From Neurospora crassa OR74A (Eukaryota; Ascomycota; Sordariomycetes; Sordariales; Sordariaceae): DNA of 64,000 bases. Under the pieces are notes generated by a model. It was not told where the DNA came from, ran no database searches, and saw nothing but the letters and a program-made list of their open reading frames with translations. This document shows, piece after piece, positions 24,201 through 35,852 of the stretch. Each line of letters starts with the position of its first letter. Position 1 is the first letter of the stretch. The DNA lies in contig NC_026504.1 in assembly GCF_000182925.2 (NCBI RefSeq), positions 2,542,001 through 2,606,000 on the forward strand. Direction: 5' to 3'. The translations under genes were made by a program, and so were the position numbers.

Positions 24201-24422
24201 CAGCAATGACTCTTCTTCCAGGGCCACAGCCAGAGCAGCGCCGCCCGTGTTGTAGTTCTTGGCTTGTCTGATGCGCTCTCCATTTTCAATTGCGGTCAAG
24301 GCGTTTCTGATTCGTCGTCGGCGATCTTCGGCAATGAGCGCGAGGGTGCAAGAGGTTCCCACGACAAGTCCTCGGAGGGCTGTCAAGGCAGCTTTGGAGG
24401 GGACAGGAAGTGGTGATGACAT
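21288..24422 (-). CDS. Large helical-repeat protein (PPR/TPR-like), probably mitochondrial
   Basis: A single exon of 1044 residues. The N-terminus (MSSPLPVPSKAALTALRGLV) is basic and amphipathic with no early acidic residue, which suits a mitochondrial presequence or anchor. Residues about 190-900 are one long run of paired helices with PPR/TPR character: degenerate repeats of about 35 residues such as AKSTRAIDVYWRC-like, DSGDYKAAIRLFLANY, HGNFEELEAFFQQLLELGLK, QDWEGVRESFMAMKL and YRHPAQALSIYKRALHLGM. The C-terminus is acidic (EEEFRRQQQEEKEEEEKEG), then low-complexity. Fungal PPR proteins of this size usually act on mitochondrial mRNA processing or translation, but I cannot assign a named orthologue. 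The start was chosen as the first ATG of the open frame. Confidence 0.75.
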   Translation of the reverse strand: MSSPLPVPSKAALTALRGLVVGTSCTLALIAEDRRRRIRNALTAIENGERIRQAKNYNTGGAALAVALEEESLLDAGVSPLAPGPYAALPTEIIRQYDSARAAELERLQRGEDANESITTQREHNSGSHPCGHSRRETPRSVTPKKRTLTGQHHFIPPVEGTSITQTRHIHHRFSRKADNEGGGRSSLAFPSNDQIVAMVQEACRTRELGQMEKAASLVFEATNQNQAPDNLNEAWMEASALLCRTYLDMERAEDAAKILSTVLARAPLTEARYFDFQPVRLIDSLLAKATQAKTGENICPAKLETAIGLFLPKFTEKPVVQSAELLAVGRALLDHAFAVGKSTRAIDVYWRCISVSESRYDFTSWVITKLHDSGDYKAAIRLFLANYCKMSPSAPSIIRIAGPVVQCVEKAHNYKPAQVLKTLLSIASGRCQLKTEWVMRLLTAHWRRHGNFEELEAFFQQLLELGLKDVVYHLDGVYRVMTELALEAGEDLKAESIFAQASAELPQLAYDVRLLGIFARFKAKQQDWEGVRESFMAMKLDSKPAFDACGTAFVPVVKTYAANHTVQETDAFMRSYITELKVPLSRYLVTLMAKQYASIRDLESFVEWLEYCSTAGFQVDAAFTNAVLVSCRRNWNVPFRDLRTLFRKLRELNPNFVDRHTERVMMDAALSSDNKLEGGFARGRVLSLRINPNLGPIRGKSDTEHEVTLAMKEALSYRHPAQALSIYKRALHLGMPFSECALKLAVNAQLKLENRPYKKTYDLVLKAQDQGNNVDAILNYLLGLQLADLAAKGGEIRSIVQTAIDRIKEVGLKIADTFLHRAALICLSSGHFEGAHHYALMAAESNNHAEPCYNLDNFRIMLYSFSGLLNIDGIRHVLAKAMSSNYKEHTGCLKALKRAREMVMEARLNDAKPQQRHDAYDILSEGIDKIVESRQRLQSQRVRLGTESVRIMRQAALDAGGAPVDFAEIPWLSSSKPQIRQNDDAELAFEEEFRRQQQEEKEEEEKEGRTVFDEFLVLDSAFSTTGGQMAGTGAGLARPVPAA

Positions 24423-25250
24423 GGCCGCGGGTTTCCGTGTTCCATCTCGCTCATCAAATCATGGTCAAAAACGCCCTGTTCGAGTCGCGTGGGCGGTGGG
24501 CGTCGGGGGAGGGCCCTGGTGAGGAGGTAGAGAGGTAGGTGGTCGGAGGCCGAAGCTTGTCGTGAGCTCCGAACTCGAGCTTCCACTTGTGCGGGATGAG
24601 CTCAAAAATGTTTCACTTCCAAAAATCGATCCGCGCCGCGCCGCGGGAAACAAGCACTGGAAGGATCAAGTGGAAGCACGACCCGAACGCCTGAGCCCGC
24701 TAGCTACACTAGGAGTGGGCACTGTTGCACTGCAGCACCCCGCTAGCCGGGTGGGTCCACATCTTGGTACGCCCCGAGCGTCTCTCAATGCCGTGTTCTG
24801 TTGGACTTCGGTTCCTTGGCGAAGGAATCGCATCTGAATTTCAACGATGCCCGCAGAGCCTCCATCCGAGTCCCGGGGCCCAAGAGAATGACGGGCGTCT
24901 GAAGGCGCAACCTCCCGCCCGCCGTCCAGTTTGGGCAATCCGTTGGTATTTTGACATGATCTATCTCTCACATGTACAGCGTAACTGGACCCCAGGGCAA
25001 ACACCCCCAATGACCTGAGCAGAGTATTCCAATGTTCCGTCCCAACGTGAAAAAAAGGCTCGGGTCTATGTCTATGTCGCTTATACTCATACAAATGCTC
25101 TGTGCTTCTCTATCCATCAATCCGACCATTCCCTGAACGCCTCTTTGAAATGTTCCCTTGCCGCCGTCTCCATCGCAGATACAATACAACCAACACGTCT
25201 AGAAAGTGGTATACAATAACGCTCATCTTGCGCTAAACAGAGATGCAGCA
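24423..25250. other. Promoter region of the helical-repeat gene and 3' flank of the carrier gene
   Basis: About 830 bases between two genes on the minus strand. Nothing else recognised. Confidence 0.6.
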
Positions 25251-26697
25251 TTAGGCCACCTCTGTACGTTCCTGTTCCCCGGGCATACGAGTCTCTAACT
25301 GACGCAGAATCGCCTGGTACAGGAACAGCATGCAGCCGCTTTGGATGCTGGTCCAGACTGCACGGGGCCCGACGCCTCTAAACCATCCGGCAATGCCCTC
25401 TGTCTGGTATATTATCCTCAACCCCGTGAATACCGAAGACGTGTCCAGGGTAACGGCTCCCGGTCGTGGCGTGTGAGTTGATGGTGACGATGTTGATATT
25501 AGTCTTTTCTGAAGCTTTTGTGTTGAGCTTTCCGTGGTGCCGGTCGGCTTGATGGTTCCGTCCTTCGTGGACGCTTGCGTTGTCGCTGAGCTGGTACCGA
25601 TCGCCGGTGCTGTGGGATCCGGAACGACCTGGGTCTGAAGTCTGGTCTTGACAACATCGAGTGGGCACGTAATAGAACCAGCGAGACCTCCCGCCGCAGC
25701 ACCCGTCAACAGTTCCAGCTGCCACCCAATGTCGCGGCTTCCCATCCACTTGTGCGCCCAGCTTTGAGCCTGCTCGTAGAACATGAACTGCAGGGCGGAA
25801 AAGGGCATGTCCCGATAAAGAGTCGCTTTGTACCCGTGGAAGAGGGCCGAGAATCCTTCTCTACGAACAATAGTCCTGGCGGCATCGGTCATGCCCTTGT
25901 AGTTGTATCCGGATGCGAAGTAAGGATTGTTGTAGCGGCCTTGAAGTTGAAGCCGGGTCTTGAGAACTTCCGAGGGTACGTAGACAACAGACGCGGCAAA
26001 GTCGCCGAGGAACCCTAACCGCAGCTCATGTCAGTAGGCGTAGGTAGCCTCTGCCTGTCAGATTTCCCCCTTCAACTTACCGCTGAGCAGGTAGGCGACA
26101 TGGGGCTGAACACCATAGTCCAGCATGTGCCGCTTGCTATATTCGTAGGTGCCAAAGAACAAGACAGTTCCAGGAAATGACCCCAAAAGGGCGGGGAGCC
26201 AGCCGCCGTAGAGGCCCCGTCGAATGCCTTCTTGTCGGAAGATTGTGTAGTATGATGAGCCCAGCGAGGTGTATCTCGGCGGAATGTGCGGGTCGCCTTG
26301 TTGTCGAGTTTTTACCGTGTCGAGCGAGTGCATGAGCATGTCGCCACTTGTCCCTCCTAAGCCGCCTGCAAGCATGCACTACCGTATGGTGGTCAGCGAC
26401 AGTCTAAGGTTTGGCGATAGTTGGCGCACAGAGTTTCACCACCCAGGACAAGACATGACATACTTGCAGCAAAGGCGGGCGCCTTTCGAAATCCCCATCG
26501 TCAGGAGTCATATTACGCGGTGAGTCCTTTTCGGTGATAGTCCCAAAGCCCTGTTGATGTGTAAGTCCATGGTCGGCGACGGCCGTGGGCGACAGCGAAG
26601 ACGGTGACGACGACGGCGCAATAGTGGAAGTGGAAGTGGAAGTGGAAGCGGTAGGGTGCAGAGGGTGCGTACTGGCTGCCTCGAAGCCAAGCACCAT
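25251..26697 (-). CDS. Mitochondrial carrier of the Mme1 (YMR166C) type
   Basis: An inner-membrane solute carrier. Yeast Mme1 exports magnesium from mitochondria. Exons 26697-26464, 26378-26081 and 26014-25251 join in phase to 431 residues; introns are 85 and 66 bases. The first intron's acceptor is TAG, giving QCMLAGGLGGTSGDM. The three carrier signatures are present: HSLDTVKTRQQGD (about residue 95, with Ser in place of the usual Pro, as in Mme1), YVPSEVLKTRLQLQGRYNNP, and CPLDVVKTRLQTQ. The strings RRGLYGG, FFGTYEYSKR, FLGDF and GVGPRAVWTSIQS match my memory of YMR166C closely. A low-complexity Ser/Thr loop follows the third signature. The N-terminal 75 residues are Ser/Thr-rich and not conserved. 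Confidence 0.9.
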
Positions 26698-27294
26698 CGC
26701 CCTTTTGGGAGGAGAAGGGAGGGCGAGGGAGTTCCGCCGCCTTAGGTGCGGGCAGCGATGGTCAATGGCGAACCCCCAAGTCTTTTGTAGAACCGCGGCG
26801 GGCAAGGGCGCGCAAGCTTCATGGGCTAACTGAGATATGGATGCGAGAAGATCCAAGTTTTGATAAATTTCGCGGCCGCCTTTGCGCCCTTGGGAATGCC
26901 AAGACTGGCTTATCCGGCCAAAGCGCCGCACCTTTTTTCGGGCGCACCGTCGGGTTGCAGGGTTCATGCAGCAATCGATGTGGCTCGTGCGTGTTGTTAA
27001 CCCGCACGTAACCATCGGACCCCTCGAATATTCTGTACATCAGTCGACCTCTCGGCACCCCCCTGAGACAATAGTAAACAAACAGAGGCCTGTGGTCCAG
27101 CACTGAAACTGCTGATGTTTCCTCCTCTTTGTTTGACTGCCGCCACCCTTGTCGTTTCCCACCCGTGGTGTTTGTTGACGATGAGCATCTTATCTCGTCT
27201 ACAAACCCACAAGGACTGTGTGTGCACCCAAGAAAGCAGCATGTGTGAATATGAACCATTCACGCAAACAAGGTGTGTATCGATTCGCAATGGC
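26698..27294. other. Upstream region of the carrier gene and 3' flank of IMP2
   Basis: About 600 bases. No other gene or RNA recognised. Confidence 0.6.
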
Positions 27295-27934
27295 TCACTC
27301 CAGCAGATGGCGTGCCTTCTTGATCCCCGGTCGCAAGTTATGCTCCCACCACTTTACCCGCCCAAATCGATCCCACGGCGACAGAATATGCGTGACACGG
27401 CCGGTGACCAAGCACGCTGATATCGGGCCGTAGTAGTTGCTGTCCTTGGTCTTGTCGCCGTCTCCCTCTACCCAGATGTGCCCTTCTGGTACCTGGACGT
27501 ATTCATGCGGGTAAGGCGCCTTGGTACGGATCACGTCGCCTGCTATTCCGACCACTCTTTTTACGACCTTTCCCTTTGGGTTCAGTGGGTTTCTGGGTTA
27601 CAGTTAGTCGTCAGGTTCCCAACCAATGCCCCGAATGCGGCACGCCAGATGCTGTAGGATGAGATTTTGGATCTCACCTAAAGGTCACAATCATGCCGCG
27701 CTTGAGGTTCCGGTCCGGGTACCACTTAGAGACCAGTACGATGTCCCGACGTGTTGACTCATTGTAGTGCGGGTTGAAGAAAGGATACATGGACGGCCCC
27801 TTGATTTGTGTGATCTCGGCAACCCAGCCGTTGAAGACCACCAATGGAGGGATCCATGTTGCGTAGCGAATGAGGTAGTGTGAGAACTGACCGAGGAATC
27901 CGTTCCGAATTCCTGCTCCCCATCGCGCCGCCAT
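27295..27934 (-). CDS. IMP2: Mitochondrial inner membrane protease subunit 2
   Basis: A signal-peptidase-like serine/lysine protease that trims presequences of proteins sorted to the intermembrane space. Exon 1 is 27934-27678 and exon 2 is 27592-27295, giving 184 residues, the usual size. The catalytic Ser48 is in IKGPSMYPFFNP and the catalytic Lys97 is in NPLNPKGKVVKRVVGIAGD. The region HIWVEGDGDKTKDSNYYGPI matches the family's WVEGD...DSxxYGP block, and Imp2 rather than Imp1 is favoured by the insert before the catalytic Lys. One hydrophobic segment (IPPLVVFNGWVAEI) precedes the active site. The splice falls in the Arg codon before NPLNPKG. It works as a dimer with Imp1, which is not in this window. 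Confidence 0.93.
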
Positions 27935-28483
27935 CGCTATCCGACCAAGCGAGTTATCGAGCTACCGAAGATGTCAATGCGATGCAACTCTTTGCTGTGA
28001 ATCGCAATGCTGCTGTGAAATAGAGGGCGTATGTTCGCCTCAACGTGCTCAGTGAGCAGGGCAGTGAGCAGTACGGAGCTTGTGTGTTAACATGGAGAAG
28101 ACAATAATTGCAGCCACATGCCCGGGCAGGCGGCGATAAGAAAACGATGAGATCGCTTATCAGCCCCGGTAGCTGCATATCCTTGAACGCCTAGATCTAC
28201 CTAGTTACAGCAAGTGCATCCATAAAATGACTATGTATCCATATCAAGTCTTGTGTTCATCAATCCTCGTCCCTCGCTCACATTCATTAGGCATACGCTT
28301 GATGCAATCTTTTGGTTGATTCCTCTACCGCCTGAAGGACTTTTGTATCCCCTAGACGCCAGCCCTGTGTCGCAAAAACTGTATACATGCATCCCTAAAC
28401 CTTTCCTCAAAATAGTGTCGAGTATCCCAATGAGCCTGCAAAGATAGCTCCGTTTAAGAATGGCTGCAAAATGAAGAGGCGCT
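27935..28483. other. IMP2 promoter and eIF2-alpha 3' flank
   Basis: About 550 bases; nothing further recognised. Confidence 0.6.
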
Positions 28484-29630
28484 TTAGACGGTCTCGGGGA
28501 TATTGTCGTCGGACTCGCTGACACTCTCGTCGCCGCTGACCTCAGCGTTCTCACGCTCACGCTTCTCCATAAGAGCTTGGAGCTCAGCATCATCGGACTC
28601 AGTGACAGCCTTGGGCTCCATCTTCACCACAAGGTGGCCACCAGCAGCCTCGATGCTGGTCCGCATGTCTTGAATGGCCTCCTGAAGGCGGGCAATACCG
28701 GCATTCTTGTCCAAGCAGGTGTTGGTAAGGCTGTGTATAGTTATTAGCTTCCACTCTGTCTTCAACATTGCAAGACTATTTCTGGCAAAGACTTACACAT
28801 AAAGGGGAGGGGACACAAGTCTGCACTTGACCTGGGTTTCCTCAGTGTTGCGAGCCTCCGCAGTGCGGAGAGCGGTCTTGATAGCATCGATACCCTCGTA
28901 GCCGAAGCAAGTGACCTCAACATCGGCACGGACCTTGGTAGGCTGGGGAGTCAAACGCTTGCTGATGTAGGTCTTGAGCTCCTCGGCAACGGCCTCGGTG
29001 GGGAACTGGATGTCATTCCAGACGTCGGGGTTGCTTCACATCCATGTCAGCATCTTGTCCAATACCGCCATTTTGTCCCACAGCTGTACGCCTATTTCCC
29101 GGAATGACGTACGTGATCGAAAGCTTGAAGGCATCAAGCGAGTGGCCGTATTTCTTGTTGAGGGGCCATCCTATTGTCTCGTAAAGCTGCTCGATGGGAA
29201 CAAGAGTCTTCTCGGCAACGTGGCGCATAATCGAGTGGACGATCTTGCTCTTGTTGTAACGCTCCTCGCAACGAACGATATCCTCGGGGGACACACGACG
29301 CTTGGACAAATCGATATAACCCTTCTCCTTGTCGACACGGAGAACGACGACGACCTCGTTGCGACCGACACGGATCAACTTCTGGATGGAACGAATACGT
29401 CTTCTGGAAAGCTCAGAGAGCAGGATCATGCCGTCGATGTTGTCGTACTCGAGAAGCTTGACGTAGGCGCCCATATCGGCAATCTAATCTGGGGGTCAGC
29501 TCTGACGCATCCACATGCGCATGCGCACCACCGGGACCCCAGTGTATCGTACTTGCTTAACATTGACCATAACGAACGAGTCGATTTCAGGATACTTCTC
29601 CTCATAGAAACGGCAGTTTGAGAGCGACAT
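28484..29630 (-). CDS. SUI2: Translation initiation factor eIF2, alpha subunit
   Basis: The subunit of eIF2 whose phosphorylation slows initiation. Exons 29630-29553, 29483-29113, 29033-28797 and 28730-28484 join in phase to 310 residues (yeast Sui2 has 304). The S1 domain begins [20 protein letters not shown]. The regulatory serine, Ser51 in mature numbering, is residue 52 in [17 protein letters not shown] and is intact, so the protein should be a substrate of the Gcn2-type kinase (CPC-3 in Neurospora). The helical domain ([16 protein letters not shown]) and the alpha-beta domain ([21 protein letters not shown]) follow. The C-terminus is acidic ([17 protein letters not shown]), a typical CK2-site tail. 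Introns are 69, 79 and 66 bases. Identification is certain. Confidence 0.97.
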
Positions 29631-30878
29631 GTTGGCGACTGGTGCCTTTTCCCGGGCGGGGCAAACGGTGAAATAAGTGGTGGTGTTAGTGGTGTTGAAA
29701 GGGGGAGGGTAATGTCGGCGACGAGCTTCGCGACAATGGGCGAGATGGAATTCGAGTGGATGGTCTGGAGGGGTTGATGGCCGAGAAAGAAAATTGACCG
29801 AGTTTCGCTGCAAGTGGCCACAGCTGGGAAAGGTCCTCTGGAAGTTCGAGTTCTGGTTGCGGCAGCGGGTTCTCGGAGGGTCCAGCGAGGCTCAAAGGAC
29901 TCACTCAAAGTTAGCCAGATGCGTCGCAGTATTTTTCGGGTACCAACCAAAAATTACGTGCAGACAGGCTGCAAAAGTGGCGTGGGCACTTTGGGAGGGA
30001 ACGAAGTAGGCTGTGGCTGGTGCGCCGGATTGAGGGGTGAATTTCACGTTCTGACCGTGACGGCAAGTGAGACGCGGCTCCATCTTTTTTTTTTGAGGTG
30101 GGGTAAGTCGGGTACCTAGGTAAGGAAGCGCACAGCAGCCCAGGTGGGAACAACGGTACGCAAAGGCAGGTACCTGCTCTCGGTTAGGTACCTCTACTTA
30201 CTCCACCTGCCCCGAACTCCACTGTGCCAAGCGCCAGCTCAGTGGGCAGGAACAACGACGTCAATCGTGAACCGACAGTGGGGTTAGTCACTGATAAGCC
30301 TGGAATCTTCCTTGGACATCGTCGAGCTAGGGAGCTTCAATCACTGAACCTTGCTTGTCCACCAACGGCGACTTGGAGATTCGACTTTTGCACGGCACCC
30401 AAACGAATCCCGAGGGCCGACCAACACCCGACGACACTGGGCTCATCTAAACCCTCCGCACATGTCGTTACTTTTGGAGGAGCTCACCCGTTTCGCTTTT
30501 CTCGACGGTCTCCGTCTTGGGTGACAACACTTGGACCGATATGAAAAAGAACAGAGCGACGACACCGCAGACCAGGTAGTAAGAGTTGGGTTTCAACCAC
30601 AGGCACATCGGGGAGGGGACAGCTCATAGGTCTTGATCAGGTTGCGACGGTACTTTTGGGGTTCAGACACGCTGATCGATCGAACACCAACTATTCTTCA
30701 CGACCATCCCCACGACGACGGCGCGACACTACCGCGATACCTACAACCCTATAAAAAAAAGGAAACACAAAAACAAAAACATACATACACACTCTCTTCT
30801 TTCTGTCAGAACCGATCTACACGACGGGCTCGCCCGGTAACTCTTGGCTTGCTTGCTTGGTGCTTCAGGCTTCTGAAA
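29631..30878. other. Divergent promoter region between eIF2-alpha and NTE1
   Basis: About 1.25 kb separating two divergent genes. GGTACCT/AGGTACC-like motifs recur near 30110-30190. Short open frames are not convincing. The NTE1 leader may begin near 30770. Confidence 0.6.
30750..30757 (+). promoter_or_regulatory. TATA-like box for NTE1
   Basis: TATAAAAA on the + strand, 129 bases before the NTE1 ATG; the spacing and orientation are plausible. Confidence 0.4.
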
Positions 30879-33800
30879 ATGGAGTCTCTTAGCAACCTCG
30901 GCAACGCCATGAGCTCGGTGCTTTCCGAGACAACGTCCACGACTGCGACGGCAATCCTCGCCGATCCTACAGAAGCCCTCTCGTCTGTCGTCGCTCTCGC
31001 CAGCGATGCGGTCTCGAAAGCTACTAGCGATGTGGTTCCCGAACACACCCCGACTTCATGGTTCACCATCATCCTCTGGCTGTTGCACCGCATCTCGAGT
31101 GTGCTATACTTTGTCATCAAGCTGACCACCATCACTACACCCACCTTTCTGTTCAACATCTTTTCGACTAGTCTGACGGTGACCATGAACGCCACTACGC
31201 TGTAAGTCATCCGCCAGCCGCATTTTGTATACATGGACTCAAGGCTGGTGGATCTAACCGTCGGTATGCTTAGTGTGCTTATTATGTTGTTCATGATGGC
31301 AGGAGTGACCTGGGTAGTCAGATATCGCTACTTAAACATGTACTCACGGCTTCCTCCTGAGCCCCAGCGCAAAGAGCCAGCTGTTGATCTGTTCCCCGAA
31401 ACACAGGAGGAAGGAGTAAAGTCTGGGCTAGCTAGCTACTTTGACGAGTTTCTCAGCGCCATCAAAATCTTTGGTTATCTGGAAAGGCCGGTTTTCCATG
31501 AACTGACCCGCAGCATGCAAACGAGGAAGCTGATCGCTGGCGAAACCCTCAACCTCGAAGAAGAGCAAGGATTCTGTCTTGTGGTCGACGGTATGGTGGA
31601 GATCTTTGTTAAATCCGCCAGAGATGGTCGACGCTCAAGCAGTGGCCCTTCGTTCGAGAGCGACGATGAGGAAGGCTTTGCTCCGGGTCGCCAGCGCTAC
31701 CAGCTTCTGACCGAAGTGCGGAACGGTGCCCCCATGTCATCACTGTTCTCTATCATGTCACTCTTCACTGAAGATATCCAAATGCATGACACCGACGACG
31801 ACGACAGCCCCGACCCAACGCCTTCCGCTCCTGGCACCGCTATGCCTGGTTATCCTATGAACGCCAACTTCCAGCAGTCGAACGATACCCTCCCGTCCAT
31901 CCCAGGTACCCCATTGTCCGACAACCACGTTATGCAACGTGGGATGGCTTCGGCTGAGTCTCTAACAATGTCTCCCCTAGCTCATGATTCTTCGAGGATA
32001 CCATCACTTTCTCTCGTGAACACTCGTCCTGCTGTACCCCGCCGGCCGGTACCGAAGAGGCTCAATACCACTTCAGCCCATCCAGATATTATTGCGAGAG
32101 CGACAGTGGACACTACCATAGCCATTATCCCCGCCAGCGCCTTCAGGCGTCTGATCAAGATATATCCCAAGGCCACTGCGCACATCGTTCATGTCATCCT
32201 TTCGAGGTTTCAAAGAGTGACACTTGCCACTGCTTACAACTACCTTGGCTTGAGCGGCGAAGTATTGCAGATGGAGCGCAACATCTTGAAGCATACAGTT
32301 CGGCAACTCCCTAATCATCTCAGAGGAGACGCTTTGGATAGACTCAAGGAAAAGTTCAAGCGGGAAAGGGAAAGAATTGGAGAGAAGGAGGTCGAAAAGG
32401 GCATTGCTCTTCACAATGCGCATGCCGCCCGCCGACGTCGTTCGGCTGCCTCCCTTCGGAAAGAAGTGGCATTGCAGGCATATTCGAAAAGGCGGCAGAG
32501 CATCGTCACGGCGACCCCTGCATTCGGAACACGTCGAGAACGCCCATCGCCCGACATGCCTAGCCCCGGCGACTTGCTCACGAATACGCAACAGTTGAAG
32601 TCTGGGCCGGCATCGCAGCTTGATCTAGCGCGAGACGCTACATCTCCTCGACCACAGCGAAATCTCAGTCCCTTCTCTACTCCTCGAAACGCACATGTCT
32701 CTCTTGACACGAGGGAAGCCCTTGATGAAGACGACATGTTCCGAGAGTCGGTGCTCGAATGCATGTTCAGGGCCATTGGCCTGACCGGTAACGGAAGTGT
32801 CAATCCGGATTCGACGCAAGCTTCCCCAAGATTTGTTCCTACGGACCAGCGACGTTCGAGGGGTGGTCCCGGCCACACTGCTTTTGGCTTCATGGATGCC
32901 TTCGACCCGTTCGACAACGACACGGAGTCAGTTACCTCTTGTGGATTTAGCTCATCGTCACCAGTTCCCAATCCTCAACTACTCGCACACGATATGAAGG
33001 ACGAGGTTGAGATCGTCTTCTTTCCTAAGGGCTCTGTCTTGGTGGAGCAAGGTGAGAGAAATCCTGGTCTCTATTATGTTATTGATGGTTTCCTCGACAT
33101 TTGTGTTCCGGGCGACGATTCATCACACGACCTCCTCCAGTCCTCAGCCAAGGTAGACCATGGCCATGACTCAGCAACTGGTGCCGACGCCTTTGGGGCC
33201 AATTCGTCACGCTTTCCTGAACCGAACATGAACAACAACTTTGGTGCTGAGCAGAAGAAAGGCAAACAAGGTCGAAGGAGCGTGGCTCTGATCAAACCGG
33301 GTGGACTTGCTGGTTATGTTGGTACCATTTCCTCCTACAGATCGTTTATCGATGTTGTTGCGAGAACGGATGTCTGTGTCGGCTTTCTTCCACTTGCCTC
33401 TATTGACAGGATCGTTGACCGTTATCCCATCGTTATGCTTACTATGGCCAAGCGGCTTACGGAGTTACTGCCGCGTCTGCTTCTGCACATCGACTTTGCC
33501 CTCGAGTGGGTGCAGGTCAACTCTGGCCAGGTTTTGTTCCGCGAAGGTGATGAGAGCGAAGCAATTTACCTTGTCCTCAATGGCCGGTTAAGACTGGTTG
33601 AAGATCAAAAAGATGGGGGGATGAACGTCAAAGCTGAATTCGGCCAGGGAGAGAGTATCGGAGAGCTGGAAGTGCTGACCGAATCCGCACGTACCGGAAC
33701 TCTACACGCAATTCGCGAAACTGAACTGGTCAAATTTCCTCGCACGCTTTTCAACAGTTTAGCCCAGGAACATCCCAACATCACTATCAAAATTTCCAAA

Positions 33801-35562
33801 ATTATCGCAGCGCGAATGAGGGCCTTTATCGATGATCCTTCACGCATGGGACTCAAAGATAACGTGGTTCGGAGCTATAAGAGCTCTTCGACGCTAAACC
33901 TGAGAACCGTGGCAATCTTACCTGTCACCGCGGGCGTTCCTGTTGTCGAGTTTGGCAATAGGTTAATGAACGCCTTGTCACAGGTTGGGCCTCCTAACGG
34001 CGCAACTTGTCTAAATCAAGCAGCGATCTTGAATCACCTCGGGAAACTCGCATTCAACAGGATGGGAAAGCTCAAACTGTCCCAGTACCTCGCAGATCTA
34101 GAAGAGAAATACGGACTCGTTGTCTACGTAGCTGGTAAGCTCAAGCCAGTTGTGTTCTTCTTGTTTGACCATTGTAATCGAGAACTAACTCTTAATAGAC
34201 ACGAACGTCAACACGCCATGGACCCAGACGTGCATTACGCAAGCTGATTGCTTATTGTTTGTCGGTCTTGCGGACAGCTCCCCTGAAATCGGAGAGTATG
34301 AGCGGTTCATGCTTGGAATGAAATCAACGGCCCGAAAAATCCTCGTCCTCGTTCACCAAGAGCGCTACTCCAACCCTGGTCTGACGAGGCAGTGGCTGAA
34401 GAACCGAATGTGGATCAATGGAGGCCACTTCCATGTGCAAATGGCATATACCTCCAACACTGTGCCTATCCATCCGCCCACGAAACGGTTCGGGCCAAGC
34501 CTCAAGCAGCGGGTTCAGATCTTGCAGGCAGAGATTCAGAAGTACACCTCCAGGAAAGTTCGCCATGTTCCCTTCTACTCTCCCGATGCTCCGTTCAAGG
34601 GAGACTTCCATCGGTTGGCGAGGCGGCTGTGCGGCAAGTCCGTGGGTCTGGTCCTAGGTGGTGGTGGCGCCAGAGGCATTGCGCATGTTGGCATCATCAG
34701 AGCGATGGAAGAGGCTGGAATCCCCATTGACATGGTCGGAGGGACGTCAATTGGAGCCTTCATCGGCGGGTTGTATGCCAGGCATGCAGATGTTGTTCCC
34801 ATCTTCGGTTTAGCCAAGAAGTTCGCTGGACGTATGGCCAGCATGTGGAGGTTCGCTTTTGACCTGACATATCCGTCCGCCTCCTACACAACCGGCCACG
34901 AGTTCAACCGCGGCATCTTCAAGACCTTTGGAAAAACGCAGATTGAAGATTTCTGGCTGGAATACTACTGCAATACCACTAACATCAGCAAAAGCCGAGT
35001 CGAGTTCCACACCAGTGGTTACGCATGGCGCTACATCCGAGCGTCCATGTCCCTGGCGGGTTTACTTCCACCTCTGTGTGACGAAGGCAGCATGCTTTTG
35101 GACGGCGGCTACATCGACAATTTGACTGTATCCCGTATGAAATCTCTCGGTTCGGACGTCATTTTTGCTGTTGACGTCGGCTCGCTTGATGATAATACGC
35201 CTCAGGCCTTTGGCGACTCTCTGTCTGGTGTATGGGCATTCTTCAACCGCTGGAACCCATTCTCATCGGTACCCAACCCGCCCACGCTGGCAGAGATCCA
35301 GGCCCGCCTTGCGTATGTGTCGAGTGTCGGTGAGCTAGAGAGGGCAAAGACGATGCCCGGATGCATATACATGCGGCCCCCGATCGACGACTACGGAACG
35401 CTGGATTTTGGCAAATTTGACGAGATCTATGGGGTCGGGTACAAATATGGCCAGGAGTTCCTCCAGAAGTTGAGGGAGCAGGGTGTATTGCCTCTGGTTG
35501 AGGAGACAGAGGCGAAGAAAGCGTTGAGGAGAACGATGGCGCCGAGGCGCGCGAGTATATAG
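30879..35562 (+). CDS. nte1: NTE1 lysophospholipase / phospholipase B (neuropathy target esterase type)
   Basis: An ER-anchored serine esterase that deacylates phosphatidylcholine to glycerophosphocholine. Exons 30879-31201, 31274-34134 and 34199-35562 join in phase to 1515 residues, the length I recall for the N. crassa protein. N-terminal hydrophobic segments ([33 protein letters not shown] at about 110-125) anchor it. Three cyclic-nucleotide-binding-like domains follow at about 173, 685 ([21 protein letters not shown]) and 855 ([18 protein letters not shown]). The patatin domain has [12 protein letters not shown] at about 1215, the catalytic Ser1244 in GGTSIGAF, and the Asp in DGGYIDN at about 1362. 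A Ser/Pro-rich linker splits the first cyclic-nucleotide domain. The start MESLSNLG was chosen because it opens the first conserved segment. Confidence 0.95.
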
Positions 35563-35852
35563 TTCCGTCTCTGATCGAGCTGCGATGGCCGGTTGGGAAG
35601 AGTCAAAGAGGGGTAGGGGATGGGCATTGCAGTGGGTTTATCACTTAGACCATGTACTGACTCGAATGTTTATTTACATTTCGGTCTGCTTCGGTTGGTA
35701 GTAGAGGGGTTTAGATAGGTTTCGGTGGCGTGATCAGAAGGAAGCGTCATGTTGATGCCTTGCATCGCTCAACTGGTTCTCTACGATCTCATATGCTTTT
35801 GTCTACCCGACGCCATGCACACCGACCATGTCTATTGATCCACGCTCTGGTT

